Shown piece by piece: positions 7,522-17,181 of a DNA stretch of 64,000 bases. Position 1 is the first letter of the stretch. Each line of letters begins with the position of its first letter. The notes beneath the pieces are model-generated. The model did no database searches. It saw nothing but the letters and a program-made list of their open reading frames with translations, and was not told the DNA's origin. Origin of the DNA: Flavobacteriaceae bacterium (GTDB lineage: Bacteria > Bacteroidota > Bacteroidia > Flavobacteriales > Flavobacteriaceae); NCBI GenBank assembly GCA_017851655.1, contig JAFMMH010000001.1, positions 1 to 64,000 on the forward strand, written 5' to 3'. Made by a program: the position numbers and the translations under genes.

Positions 7522-8784
7522 TTATTTCAGTTTCCCTATTGATTTGCCTACTATCATTGAAACTGCTGCATCACCAGTGACATTCACAATGGTTCTACAC
7601 ATATCTAATGGTCTGTCTATTGCAAAAATCAATGCTAAACCTGCTTCTGGAATTCCTGCTTGAGCCAAAACAATTACTAGCATTACGATACCAGCACTGG
7701 GGACAGCTGCGGTTCCAATAGAAGCCAAAGTTGCGGTAAATACTATTCCGAGTTGTGCGCTGAGGCTTAGATCTAAACCAAATGCCTGAGCAATAAATAC
7801 TGCTGCAACACCCTGATAAACTGAGGTGCCATCCATATTTATAGTCGCACCTATAGGCAATACAAAACTTGCAACTTCTTCATCTACACCCAAGTTTTCC
7901 TCAACACACTCCATAGTTACCGGAAGAGTAGCAGCACTAGAACTAGTCGAAAAGGCCAAAAGTTGAGCTGGAGCGATACCTTTCATAAAGAAATTCATTT
8001 TCTTATTTGTGTAAACACGAACGATTATAATGTATACTCCAATCATAATTGCCAAACCTAACAATAAGGTAATTGCATACAATGCTAATGCTTGAAATAA
8101 CTCTAAACTAGGAGCCTCAACAACTAAAGCTGCTAGCAATGCAAAAACACCATAAGGTGCCGCAAGCATTATCAAATCAATCATTTTAAGAATAATAGAA
8201 TTGAAGGAATCAAAAAACTTTTTTACTGGCTTTACTTTTTTAGAAGGAATTAAAATCATTCCAATGCCAAAAAACAAAGCAAAGAAAATGACTTGAAGCA
8301 TATTTCTATTATTGGAAGCCGCTAAAAAAACGTTGGAGGGAACTACATCTACAAGGGCCTGCAGGGGTCCTGCTTCCTTCTGTTTTGCTGCAACTGCTTG
8401 TTTCTCTTGGGTGTTGGTAGCATAGGCTTCCACAAGTTCATTTCGTGTTTCAACACTAATTGATTTCCCTGGTTGAATAATATTTACTAGGATCAAGCCA
8501 ATAGTAACTGCAGTTAAAGTAGTCGCTAAATAAGTTAAAATAGTGCGTCCTCCCATTTGGGACAATTTGGAAATGTCTTTTAAATCAGAGACTCCTTTTA
8601 TTAAGGATGCTAGTATTAATGGAACGGCTATTAGCTTTAATAGATTGATGAAAATTGTACCAAAAGGTTTGATATAATCTTTAATAAAATCAGGCCCACC
8701 TGATACCAATGACAAAAGGACCCCAAAGAGTACTCCTAAGACCATTCCAATTAGTATTTTCCAGTGTAAAGCAAGTTTTCTCAT
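7522..8784 (-). CDS. Dicarboxylate/amino acid:cation symporter (DAACS family)
   Basis: 420 residues with about eight membrane helices and two re-entrant loops. The transporter signatures are clear: the serine-rich hairpin AFSTSSSAATLPVTMECV near residue 277, the NMDGTSVYQGVAA motif in helix 7 that binds Na+ and substrate, and TLASIGTAAVPSAG in the second hairpin. It should import glutamate, aspartate or C4-dicarboxylates with Na+ or H+, but specificity cannot be read. An insertion of about 35 hydrophilic residues around position 110-145 separates helices 3 and 4. It follows aroC by 17 bases and probably shares its promoter. Confidence 0.9.
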   Translation of the reverse strand: MRKLALHWKILIGMVLGVLFGVLLSLVSGGPDFIKDYIKPFGTIFINLLKLIAVPLILASLIKGVSDLKDISKLSQMGGRTILTYLATTLTAVTIGLILVNIIQPGKSISVETRNELVEAYATNTQEKQAVAAKQKEAGPLQALVDVVPSNVFLAASNNRNMLQVIFFALFFGIGMILIPSKKVKPVKKFFDSFNSIILKMIDLIMLAAPYGVFALLAALVVEAPSLELFQALALYAITLLLGLAIMIGVYIIIVRVYTNKKMNFFMKGIAPAQLLAFSTSSSAATLPVTMECVEENLGVDEEVASFVLPIGATINMDGTSVYQGVAAVFIAQAFGLDLSLSAQLGIVFTATLASIGTAAVPSAGIVMLVIVLAQAGIPEAGLALIFAIDRPLDMCRTIVNVTGDAAVSMIVGKSIGKLK

Positions 8785-8801
8785 TTGATAAATTTAGGGG
8801 A

Positions 8802-9866
8802 TTATATTTTATTCGTCCGCTTCAGCAGTTTAAAATCGGCAAGCACTAAAGCCGCCATAGCTTCTACAATGGGAACGGCTCTGGGTACTACACAGGGGTC
8901 ATGCCTTCCCTTACCCTGCATTGCAACACGCTCTCCGCTAGAATTGATTGTTTGCTGATTTTGCATAATTGTTGCAACAGGCTTGAAGGCCACGTTGAAG
9001 TATATATCCATGCCATTTGAAATTCCTCCCTGGATCCCTCCAGATTGATTGGTTTTTGTTGTGCCATCCAGATTGAATAAGTCATTATGTGCACTTCCTT
9101 TCATCTGAGTTCCTTCAAAACCACTGCCATACTCAAAACCTTTCACAGCATTTATCGAAAGCATCGCTTTACCCAATTCAGCATGGAGTTTGTCAAAAAC
9201 TGGCTCTCCAAGACCAACAGGAACATTTTTAATAATACAACTAACTACTCCACCTATGGTATCCCCTTCTTTTCTAATTTGTTTAATATAGCTTTCCATC
9301 TCAGCAGCCATTTCTGGGTCTGGACATCTTACAGGATTGTTTTCTACTTCACTCAAATCAAGTGAAGAAGGATCGGAATTCAATCTAAGAGGACCTACAG
9401 CCGAAACATAAGCGTGAAATGTAATAGGAGCTAAAAATTGTTTAGCAATTGCCCCTGCAACTACTCTACTTGCAGTTTCTCTAGCAGAACTTCTTCCACC
9501 ACCTCTATAATCTCTGATTCCATATTTTTCATCGTAAACATAGTCTGCATGAGAGGGTCTGTAACTATCTTTTATATGAGAATAGTCGTTCGATTTTTGA
9601 TTTGTATTATGAATTGCAAATCCAATTGGAGTGCCTGTTGTTTTTCCCTCAAATATCCCTGAAAAAAATTCGACCTCATCAGGTTCTTTACGTTGAGTAA
9701 CAATTGCAGATTGCCCTGGCTTACGGCGATCTAAATCATACTGAATGGCTTTTAGATCGAGTTCTATTCCAGCTGGACATCCATCAATAACTCCTCCAAT
9801 TGCCTTCCCATGTGATTCTCCGAAAGTACTGAGTTTAAAAATTGTACCGTATGTATTCCCTGCCAT
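8802..9866 (-). CDS. aroC: Chorismate synthase
   Basis: 354 residues. It converts 5-enolpyruvylshikimate-3-phosphate to chorismate using reduced FMN, the last common step towards aromatic amino acids and folate. The three family signatures are present: [18 protein letters not shown] at the N-terminus, [20 protein letters not shown] near residue 120, and the C-terminal [17 protein letters not shown]. Length is typical. It is the first gene of a two-gene unit with the symporter, driven by a well-placed TATCTTTG element at 9884-9891. Confidence 0.97.
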   Translation of the reverse strand: MAGNTYGTIFKLSTFGESHGKAIGGVIDGCPAGIELDLKAIQYDLDRRKPGQSAIVTQRKEPDEVEFFSGIFEGKTTGTPIGFAIHNTNQKSNDYSHIKDSYRPSHADYVYDEKYGIRDYRGGGRSSARETASRVVAGAIAKQFLAPITFHAYVSAVGPLRLNSDPSSLDLSEVENNPVRCPDPEMAAEMESYIKQIRKEGDTIGGVVSCIIKNVPVGLGEPVFDKLHAELGKAMLSINAVKGFEYGSGFEGTQMKGSAHNDLFNLDGTTKTNQSGGIQGGISNGMDIYFNVAFKPVATIMQNQQTINSSGERVAMQGKGRHDPCVVPRAVPIVEAMAALVLADFKLLKRTNKI

Positions 9867-9883
9867 GACCTTAAATTGAAAAA

Positions 9884-9891
9884 CAAAGATA
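9884..9891 (-). promoter_or_regulatory. -7 promoter element for aroC
   Basis: On the minus strand the sequence is TATCTTTG, a perfect TAnnTTTG, 17 bases before the aroC ATG. No clear TTG is seen at the expected distance upstream. Confidence 0.5.
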
Positions 9892-9914
9892 AAACTAAAG
9901 TTTTGGATTGACTT

Positions 9915-12833
9915 TTAGGAGCTCCTTTTTTTAATCATGGCCTCATATAAAATACTAACTGGATGCAAGCTTTCTCGTCCAGTTCCGTCAAAAATCTGGT
10001 GTCTACAACTCGTCCCATTTGCTGCTATTAGTGTATTTGAACTGCAATTTCGAACCGCTGGAAAAAGGCGCTCCTCTCCTACTTTCATGCTGATGTCATA
10101 ATGTTCTGCTTCAAAACCAAAAGAACCAGCCATCCCGCAACAACCTGTATTCATAAGGCGAACTTCATAATTTTTGGGGAGATTTAACATTTGAAAGGTC
10201 TCAGATGGATTTCCTAATGCTTTTTGATAACAATGTGCATGAATTCTAATTTCCTTTTCTTCGTCGCTAAACTGATCAGAAGTAATTGCGCCAGATTCAA
10301 TCTCTTTTGCAATAAAGGAATCTATCAACATGCTGTTTTTTGCCAATTCTTTAGATTTATCAGGAAAAGAACTCAGTTTTGGGTATTCATCCTGAAAGGT
10401 ATAAATAGCAGAAGGTTCAATGCCGATCAGTGGTGTGTTTTCAGAAATGAGATCAGCATACAGTGATACATTGTGATCTGCACATTCTTTGGCTTGTTTG
10501 AGAAAACCTTTAGAAATATAAGTTCTTCCACTTTCTGAATGGGGTAAAATCAATACTTGATATCCAAGACTTTCAAGCAAAGCAACAGTTGTTTTTCCAA
10601 TTGATGTTTCATTGTAATTTGAAAATTCGTCAAGATATAAATAAACACTTTTAATTGATTTGTTTAAAGTTTTGATTTTAAGTATTTTATCTAGTCTTTT
10701 ATCAAGTCTTGGAAAGCTTCTTTTGGGGCTGATTCCCAAAGCAAATGCAGCAATTTTTCGTGTCATTTTCTGCTGGAGCAGACCGTTTTGAATTCCACGA
10801 ATTGGTTGACAAAAAGCATTTATCTTTCCAAAGTATGCAAAGATTTTATCTCTGATTGAGCTTCCATTCGTTTTTTGATACTGATATAAAAACTCTGATT
10901 TATAGGTTGCTATATCTACACTACTTGGACATTCTGTAGCACATGCTTTACAACTCAAACATAGATCAAAGACTTCTTTAAGTTCTTTACTATCAAAAGC
11001 ATTCGGTTTTATATCTTGACTCAAAACTTCTCTCAAGACATTGGCTCTACCGCGAGTATTGTGTTTCTCATCCAGAGTGGCTCTATAACTAGGACACATT
11101 GCTCCTGAAGGAAGGGTTGAGCGACATTTACCAGCACCATTACACTTCTCCGCAGCCCTCAGCAGTCCTTGATCCGCTGAAAAATCAAATTTAGTTTTGT
11201 GTAGGGCTGTTTCTTTGTTTTCAGTTCTCAGATTTTGATCCATAGGAAAAGGATCTACGATTTTCCCGGGATTAAAAATTCTATTTGGATCAAAAGCTGT
11301 TTTAATAGACTTAAAAAGTGTGTAATTCTTTTCCCCTACTACTATAGGAATAAATTCGGAACGAACAATACCATCGCCGTGTTCCCCACTCAAAGCGCCT
11401 TTATATTTTTTGACCAGATGAGCTACAGCCAGTGTAATGGCTTTAAAATCTTGAACTCCTTTGGTTGTTTTTAAATTTAAAATCGGGCGTAAATGCAATT
11501 CTCCTGCACCAGCATGAGCATAATAAACTACTTCTTGATTAAATCCTTTCATGAGTTCTTGAAACTCCTCTATATAATCCGCTAAACGGTCTAATGGAAC
11601 CGCCGTATCTTCTATACAAGCAACGGCTTTATGATCCCCTACTAAATTTCCTAGAAGACCCAAACCTGCATGACGCAATTCATTGGCTTTATCAATAGCT
11701 TCATCCCAAAGTGGAATAGCAGCATACGCTAATTTCATTTGAATTACCGATTTTTCCAGTTCTGCAAGTTGCTTTTTTAAAGTCCCTATGTCATCCGAAC
11801 GAAGTTCGAGTAAAAGAATAGCCTTAGGATCACCTTCTATAAAGAAACGATGTTCTTGATATCCCGGATGTCCTTTGGTACAATCTAAAATTGTTTTGTC
11901 CATTAATTCACAGGTAAATAACTGGTGCTTCATCACCGGGACAACAGACTGCATTGCCTTATGAATACTATCGAAGTGAAGTGCCAAGATCACAGCTTGT
12001 GATGGAGGTAATGGCTCAAGCTGAAGTGTAATCGATGTGGTAATTGCTAAAGTACCCTCACTACCCGTTAGAAGTTTTGATAAATTAAAATCAGTACCCG
12101 AAGGGTTAAAAGGTTTTTGGTTAATTAATGCATCTACAGCATAGCCTGTATTTCGACGATGTACACTAACCTCCGGAAATTCTTCACGAATCTGTTGCTG
12201 AATTTCTTTTTTGGATAGGGTATCCTTAAAAAAACGATACAAGGAACCCTCTAATGAATTTAGTTTTGTTTTGCTAACAAATTCTTGTTCGCTGAGATTG
12301 GAAAAAATTACTTGATTACCATCTGAAAGCAATACATCCATTGACAAGACAGTATCTCGAGTAACCCCATAACGAATGGAAGTTGTGCCAGAGGAATTAT
12401 TCCCCACCATTCCTCCCATCATGCAATAGGCTGAAGTAGATGTATTGGGTCCAAAAAAAAGACCGTGAGGCTTTAAATACTCATTCAAAGCATCTCGATT
12501 CACTCCGGGCTGTAGACGAACAGTTCTCTTTCCTATATCTAATTCTAAAATTTTGGTGAAATACTTTGACAGATCAACTACAATTCCACTACCAACACAT
12601 TGTCCTGCTAATGAAGTCCCTGCAGTACGTGCTATCAAACTTGTTTTGTGATCTTTTGCAAATTGAATTAGCAGTTGAAGATCCTTTACATTCCAAGGGA
12701 AAGCCACTGCTAGAGGTCGCATTTTGTATACAGATGCATCAGTGGCATAAAGCATTTGATGTGTCTCATCCCAAACCAACTCACCTTCCATTTGGGTTTT
12801 GACATCTAAAAGGTTTCTCTCTGTTACTTCCAT
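9915..12833 (-). CDS. FAD-linked oxidase with Fe-S and CCG domains (YdiJ / D-2-hydroxy acid dehydrogenase type)
   Basis: 972 residues. Residues about 1-250 are a PCMH FAD-binding domain (ARTAGTSLAGQCVG; MGGMVGNNSSGTTSIRYG), then the FAD-linked oxidase C-terminal domain with HAGAGELHLRP and SGEHGDGIVRSEF. Next come ferredoxin-like Cys clusters (CNGAGKCRST; CLSCKACATECPS) and a C-terminal cysteine-rich domain with NTGCCGMAGSFG. This is the YdiJ/Dld-like architecture that oxidises D-2-hydroxy acids, D-lactate or D-2-hydroxyglutarate, and passes electrons to the respiratory chain. Nearby lysine-catabolic genes would make D-2-hydroxyglutarate, so that substrate is my inference. It is probably cytoplasmic or membrane-associated, and is transcribed alone. 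Confidence 0.82.
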   Translation of the reverse strand: MEVTERNLLDVKTQMEGELVWDETHQMLYATDASVYKMRPLAVAFPWNVKDLQLLIQFAKDHKTSLIARTAGTSLAGQCVGSGIVVDLSKYFTKILELDIGKRTVRLQPGVNRDALNEYLKPHGLFFGPNTSTSAYCMMGGMVGNNSSGTTSIRYGVTRDTVLSMDVLLSDGNQVIFSNLSEQEFVSKTKLNSLEGSLYRFFKDTLSKKEIQQQIREEFPEVSVHRRNTGYAVDALINQKPFNPSGTDFNLSKLLTGSEGTLAITTSITLQLEPLPPSQAVILALHFDSIHKAMQSVVPVMKHQLFTCELMDKTILDCTKGHPGYQEHRFFIEGDPKAILLLELRSDDIGTLKKQLAELEKSVIQMKLAYAAIPLWDEAIDKANELRHAGLGLLGNLVGDHKAVACIEDTAVPLDRLADYIEEFQELMKGFNQEVVYYAHAGAGELHLRPILNLKTTKGVQDFKAITLAVAHLVKKYKGALSGEHGDGIVRSEFIPIVVGEKNYTLFKSIKTAFDPNRIFNPGKIVDPFPMDQNLRTENKETALHKTKFDFSADQGLLRAAEKCNGAGKCRSTLPSGAMCPSYRATLDEKHNTRGRANVLREVLSQDIKPNAFDSKELKEVFDLCLSCKACATECPSSVDIATYKSEFLYQYQKTNGSSIRDKIFAYFGKINAFCQPIRGIQNGLLQQKMTRKIAAFALGISPKRSFPRLDKRLDKILKIKTLNKSIKSVYLYLDEFSNYNETSIGKTTVALLESLGYQVLILPHSESGRTYISKGFLKQAKECADHNVSLYADLISENTPLIGIEPSAIYTFQDEYPKLSSFPDKSKELAKNSMLIDSFIAKEIESGAITSDQFSDEEKEIRIHAHCYQKALGNPSETFQMLNLPKNYEVRLMNTGCCGMAGSFGFEAEHYDISMKVGEERLFPAVRNCSSNTLIAANGTSCRHQIFDGTGRESLHPVSILYEAMIKKRSS

Positions 12834-12848
12834 TGGATTAAATCATAG

Positions 12849-12856
12849 CTAAAATA
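12849..12856 (-). promoter_or_regulatory. Possible -7 element for the FAD/Fe-S oxidase
   Basis: TATTTTAG on the minus strand (one mismatch to TAnnTTTG), with a TTG 24 bases upstream and 15 bases of leader to the ATG at 12833. Confidence 0.35.
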
Positions 12857-12921
12857 GGGATTAGTTTTCATGTTCCTTTTCAATTGTCTAAATTTACCGT
12901 CATAAGTCATAATCAAATCAA

Positions 12922-14034
12922 ATGAAAAACATTCTTTTTTGCCTCTTTGGAATATTTGCTTTATCCATCGCCTGTGATGGCTCTTCTAATGATATTAGAG
13001 TTAAGGGGACCACAGACCTTGAAAACGGAAGCAAAATATTCCACATTATTGCTGATCTGAATAACCAACCCAAGATACTTGATACGATTCAAGTAAATGC
13101 TGGAAAATTCTCGATTGATATTTTAGCTGAAGAACCCAGTATTCACTTTTTTCAAATTGAAGGAATTCAAGGGAGCTTTCCATTTGTTGCTGAATCTGGA
13201 AATGTTACAGTAGAACTCTACAAAGACAGCATTGGATCTTCTAAGGCTACGGGTACGGTTTCCAACAATGACTTTATGAAATATAAAACGGAAACACAAG
13301 TATACATCACTTCATTAAATGCTATTGGCAATGATCTTCAACAAGCACTAATTTTAAAAGACTCTTTACTTTCAGAAGATCTTAAAGAACAATATCAAGA
13401 AGTAAGAAATCAGATTCAGAATTATGAATTAGAATTGATTAAGGCTTCACCAAATTCTTTTATTTCAATTTTAATTCTAGAACGTTTTGTAGAGAATCAA
13501 ATCATCCCTAACGCTGAAGCAAAAGCTATCTTCGATAATTTTGATGAGCGGATCAAGAACACTGCCTCTGGCAGAACGATCTCCACTAAAGTCAATGAAA
13601 CTCCAAAAGCTAAAGTGGGACAGATCGCTCCCTTTTTTGAAGGGCCAGATCCTGAGGGAACTTCCTTTAATTTAGCTGATCGCTTGGGTAGAGTAACCAT
13701 AATTGACTTTTGGGCAAGTTGGTGTCGCCCATGTCGCGTAGAAAACCCCAATTTAGTTCGCCTGTACAATAAACATAAAGATAATGGACTAAATATTATC
13801 GGTGTTTCTTTAGATAGAACTAAACCAAAATGGGTACAAGCAATCGCGGATGACGGATTAGTCTGGGATCATGTCTCGAATCTACTATTTTGGAATGACC
13901 CAATTGCAAAAATGTATCAAGTCTCTGCAATTCCAGCAACCTTTATCTTAGACGAGAATGGAATAATTGTTTCAAGAGACTTGAGAGGAATTTCACTTGA
14001 AAGAAAAATAGATGAGTTGCTTGGTGTAAACTAG
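12922..14034 (+). CDS. TlpA/ResA-like thioredoxin lipoprotein with DUF4369-type N-domain
   Basis: 370 residues. A leader ends in the lipobox LSIAC (Cys18), so it is lipid-anchored. Residues about 25-120 look like the beta-rich DUF4369 domain common in Bacteroidota, followed by a helical linker. Residues about 230-370 are an AhpC/TSA-Redoxin fold with the active site FWASWCRPCRVENP and the cis-proline loop VSAIPATFILD. It should be a periplasmic-side thiol-disulfide reductant, for example in cytochrome maturation or oxidative repair. The partner is unknown. Monocistronic, divergent from the FAD oxidase and convergent with the rhomboid gene. Confidence 0.88.
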   Translation: MKNILFCLFGIFALSIACDGSSNDIRVKGTTDLENGSKIFHIIADLNNQPKILDTIQVNAGKFSIDILAEEPSIHFFQIEGIQGSFPFVAESGNVTVELYKDSIGSSKATGTVSNNDFMKYKTETQVYITSLNAIGNDLQQALILKDSLLSEDLKEQYQEVRNQIQNYELELIKASPNSFISILILERFVENQIIPNAEAKAIFDNFDERIKNTASGRTISTKVNETPKAKVGQIAPFFEGPDPEGTSFNLADRLGRVTIIDFWASWCRPCRVENPNLVRLYNKHKDNGLNIIGVSLDRTKPKWVQAIADDGLVWDHVSNLLFWNDPIAKMYQVSAIPATFILDENGIIVSRDLRGISLERKIDELLGVN

Positions 14035-14039
14035 TATGA

Positions 14040-14690
14040 TCATTGTTGTTTGTAAAGCAATACACCGGCTACAACAACAGCAACACTTAGTATTCCCAAC
14101 ATCAAAATAGAAGTATAAATCACTTCTGGCATCACAAATAATGTTATCACAATACCTCCAATAGCGCCTCCAAAATGTGCGGTATGCCCTATGGTATCAT
14201 TTTGAGCTTTCATCCCATAGAGCGTATATAATAAATATCCAATTCCGAAGAGGTATCCAGGAATGGGAATGGGAATCAAAAAAAGCATCAATTCAATTTC
14301 AGGGTACAAGAGTAGTGCACTAAATAAAACTCCTGTCACTGCACCACTTGCACCTACTGCTGAATAATATGAGTCTTTAAAGTGAAAGTAGTACGCAAAA
14401 AAATTACCTGCTAAAAGACTCCCAAAAAAAAGTAATAAAAAGGAGAGTGAACCTAAGATACCAACAACAATATTTACAAAGAAATAGAAGGTAAACATGT
14501 TAAAAAGTAAATGGGTTAAGTTTACATGAAGAAAACCCGAGGATAATAATCTGTAATATTCTCCTGACTTGATTTTACCAATCTGAAAACGGTATTTATC
14601 AAAAAAAACATCATTTTTAAAGCCAATGAAGGTAAAAAGTATATTTAAACCAATAATGAGCACTCCTTCTGGAGGAAGACTTTGTATCAT
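14040..14690 (-). CDS. Rhomboid family intramembrane serine protease
   Basis: 216 residues with six predicted helices. The serine nucleophile lies in AVGASGAVTG (near residue 117) and the catalytic His in HTAHFGGAIGG (near residue 174), with conserved glycines in both helices. HVNLTHLLFNMFTFYFF matches the oxyanion-side histidine and asparagine helix (HxxxN). Rhomboids cleave membrane proteins within or near the membrane, and the substrate is unknown. It has its own TAGTTTTG element only four bases before the ATG, so it may be translated from a leaderless mRNA. It is separate from the lysine operon upstream by this promoter. Confidence 0.92.
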   Translation of the reverse strand: MIQSLPPEGVLIIGLNILFTFIGFKNDVFFDKYRFQIGKIKSGEYYRLLSSGFLHVNLTHLLFNMFTFYFFVNIVVGILGSLSFLLLFFGSLLAGNFFAYYFHFKDSYYSAVGASGAVTGVLFSALLLYPEIELMLFLIPIPIPGYLFGIGYLLYTLYGMKAQNDTIGHTAHFGGAIGGIVITLFVMPEVIYTSILMLGILSVAVVVAGVLLYKQQ

Positions 14691-14694
14691 GGTT

Positions 14695-14702
14695 CAAAAC
14701 TA
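14695..14702 (-). promoter_or_regulatory. -7 promoter element abutting the rhomboid start codon
   Basis: TAGTTTTG on the minus strand, then AACC, then ATG. With only four bases between the element and the start codon, transcription would begin at or next to the ATG. Confidence 0.5.
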
Positions 14703-14724
14703 AGTTAAATTCAAATGACAAGCC

Positions 14725-16260
14725 TTATAGATCAAAAACAATTCCCTGTGCTAAAGGAAGATCATTCGAAAAGTTGATTGTATTGGTTTGCCTTCTCATA
14801 TATGCTTTCCAGGCATCAGAGCCACTTTCTCTTCCTCCCCCAGTTTCTTTTTCTCCTCCGAAAGCACCACCAATTTCAGCACCTGATGTTCCAATATTCA
14901 CATTCGCAATCCCACAATCACTCCCCCAGTGGGATAAAAAAGTTTCTGTTTCTCGAATATTTAAAGACATAATGGAGGACGAAAGTCCTTGTTTGACTTC
15001 ATTCTGAATTGTAATGGCCTCTTCAACACTTCCTTTATATTTCATAATATAGAGGATGGGGGCAAATGTTTCTTGATGAACAATCGCAGCGTCGTGATTA
15101 ATAACAGCTACAGCAGGATTTACATAACATCCACTTTTATAGGCAGTTCCCTCAAGTTTCCCTCCAGGAACTAACCATGTTCCGCCCTGTTTTTCCACTT
15201 CAGTTAGGGCATTGAGATAGATATTTACAGCATCCTTGTCTATAAGGGGGCCTACGTGGTTATTTTCATCTAAAGGGTCGCCAACACGAAGTTGAGTATA
15301 TGCTTTTTGAAGATTTTTTGTAAACGCTTCAAAAATTTCTTCATGAACAATAAGTCTTCGAGTAGAAGTGCAACGTTGTCCACAAGTACCCACAGCACCA
15401 AATACTGCAGCTCTCATGGCAGTATCTAAATCAGCATTTGGGGTGATGATAATCGCATTATTTCCTCCGAGCTCCAGCAATGATTTCCCGAGCCTAGCCC
15501 CAACACGCTGGGCTACTTCTTTTCCCATTCGAGTAGATCCTGTAGCAGAAACCAAAGCAACTCGATGATCTTCAGTAAGCCACTGCCCTACTTGAGCTCC
15601 ACCTGATAATACGGTAGAAATCCCTTCAGAAAGTCCATTTTTGCTTAAAACTTCACTGATAATGTTTTGACAAGCGATACTGCACAATGGAGTTTTTTCA
15701 CTAGGTTTCCAAACACATACATTCCCACAAACCCATGCCAAAGCAACATTCCAACTCCAAACAGCAACAGGGAAGTTAAACGCTGAAATTATCCCAACAA
15801 TCCCCAGAGGGTGGTATTGCTCATAAAGACGATGCGATGGCCGTTCGGAGGTCATCGTAACACCGTGTAACTGTCGTGATAGTCCTACGGCAAAATCACA
15901 GATATCTATCATTTCCTGAACTTCTCCAAGTCCTTCTTGTAATGATTTACCCATTTCCCATGAAACTAATTGACCTAATGCGTCTTTTTTTTCTCTGAGA
16001 GAATTTCCCAATTGTCGAACTAGTTCTCCTCGTTTAGGAGCAGGGATCTTCTGAAAACTTAAAAAAGCATGTTCTGCTTTTGTAATTGCGTTTTCATAAT
16101 CTTCTACCCCAGCAGCCTGAACTACTCCCAACAAAGAACCATCTACAGGACTATGAGATGTAATTTCTATTCCGGTACCAAACCACGTTTCTCCTGAATG
16201 ACATCCTTTTTGATTTGCGTGAATATTAAGTTCTTTAAATAGTTCGTCTATTTTTTTCAT
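14725..16260 (-). CDS. Aldehyde dehydrogenase, alpha-aminoadipic semialdehyde type (ALDH7-like)
   Basis: 511 residues. It is an NAD(P)+-dependent aldehyde dehydrogenase closest to the ALDH7/AmaB group that oxidises alpha-aminoadipate semialdehyde to alpha-aminoadipate. Key residues seen: the catalytic Cys in GTCGQRCTSTRRL (near residue 293), the general base Glu in LLELGGNNAII, the Asn in ISAFNFPVAVWSWN, and TETF-like HQETFAPILYI. The phrases FNFPVAVWSWN, ELGGNN and GGEKETGGGRESGSDAWK are typical of the ALDH7 group. It starts two bases after the DUF1338 gene and is last in the lysine operon. Substrate is inferred from group and context. Confidence 0.88.
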   Translation of the reverse strand: MKKIDELFKELNIHANQKGCHSGETWFGTGIEITSHSPVDGSLLGVVQAAGVEDYENAITKAEHAFLSFQKIPAPKRGELVRQLGNSLREKKDALGQLVSWEMGKSLQEGLGEVQEMIDICDFAVGLSRQLHGVTMTSERPSHRLYEQYHPLGIVGIISAFNFPVAVWSWNVALAWVCGNVCVWKPSEKTPLCSIACQNIISEVLSKNGLSEGISTVLSGGAQVGQWLTEDHRVALVSATGSTRMGKEVAQRVGARLGKSLLELGGNNAIIITPNADLDTAMRAAVFGAVGTCGQRCTSTRRLIVHEEIFEAFTKNLQKAYTQLRVGDPLDENNHVGPLIDKDAVNIYLNALTEVEKQGGTWLVPGGKLEGTAYKSGCYVNPAVAVINHDAAIVHQETFAPILYIMKYKGSVEEAITIQNEVKQGLSSSIMSLNIRETETFLSHWGSDCGIANVNIGTSGAEIGGAFGGEKETGGGRESGSDAWKAYMRRQTNTINFSNDLPLAQGIVFDL

Positions 16261-16262
16261 TT

Positions 16263-17168
16263 TTATTTTTTTAGTTGGGAAGTGAAGGTACTCTCAAAAA
16301 TTCGATCTGCATTAGAAGTTTCAAACCCTTCTCTTCGGTGCTTTCTTTGAAGTTTTTTAGGGTCTATGTCTAAGAACTCTGGCAATACACCACGTTCTGC
16401 AAACTCAACATAGCTCCCAGCAATTTGCTTAGTTTCTCCTTCGGAAAAAATTGCTTCTACGTGGTTTGCCACAGAACTTGATTGTCTCAAAAGTCCGTCT
16501 TTACTTGTTTTAATTTCCCCTCCAGAATCATTTAATTGTATCCCCAATGATTTTAAAAATTCATTAAATGGTTCAAGGGTATTGTAGGGATGTGGAAGGT
16601 CATGAACACTAATAGTGTAATGATTCAAATAATAACGATTATAGATTACCCAAGCGGCATATTCACTCTCTTTTAGTAAATTTTCATAATCTTCTTTTGT
16701 GGGTAATGACCATAAAGGTGTTTGAAAAAAGTTTGCTACAGTTCTGATATCATTTAGATCTAAGGCATCCACGGGGTCAGATTCTATAGAGTTTGTGTAT
16801 TTTTTTATAATTTCTTGAGCTTTATTGGTTAGTAACTCTACTTTTAATTCACTGATAAAGACACGTGGTAAATCAGATGTAGGTGGTGCATACCAATGGG
16901 CATCCAGTTTCTTAGAATCAAAATGATAAAAATCCATTCGAGTATAGCCGTGGAAAAGAAAAATCTTTTCAAAAGAAGCTATCCCAAGATTAGGAACACC
17001 CATCGTTCGAAAAGCAATGTGATCATTGATAATATCCGATTGATCTTTTACCATCTTTTGTTTGATCATCGCATTGGTTATTTTACGCACATCCGGAACA
17101 CGTGCTTCATATACCTGAAAAAGGAGATCCAAAATTTGAGTTAATGGGGTGGTGTTTTTAAATTTCAT
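16263..17168 (-). CDS. DUF1338 family 2-oxoadipate dioxygenase/decarboxylase (HglS-like)
   Basis: 301 residues. DUF1338 proteins such as HglS of Pseudomonas putida are Fe(II) enzymes that turn 2-oxoadipate into D-2-hydroxyglutarate and CO2. The likely metal ligands are visible: His50 in NDHIAFRTMG with Arg54 four residues later, His183 in LNHYTISVHD, and Glu255 in GSYVEFAERG. The protein is shorter than the about 450-residue proteobacterial form but close to the core Pfam domain. It sits between the dehydrogenase and ALDH7-like genes (13- and 2-base gaps), which supports lysine catabolism. Family call is strong and reaction inferred. Confidence 0.85.
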   Translation of the reverse strand: MKFKNTTPLTQILDLLFQVYEARVPDVRKITNAMIKQKMVKDQSDIINDHIAFRTMGVPNLGIASFEKIFLFHGYTRMDFYHFDSKKLDAHWYAPPTSDLPRVFISELKVELLTNKAQEIIKKYTNSIESDPVDALDLNDIRTVANFFQTPLWSLPTKEDYENLLKESEYAAWVIYNRYYLNHYTISVHDLPHPYNTLEPFNEFLKSLGIQLNDSGGEIKTSKDGLLRQSSSVANHVEAIFSEGETKQIAGSYVEFAERGVLPEFLDIDPKKLQRKHRREGFETSNADRIFESTFTSQLKK

Positions 17169-17181
17169 TTAAATTCATTTA

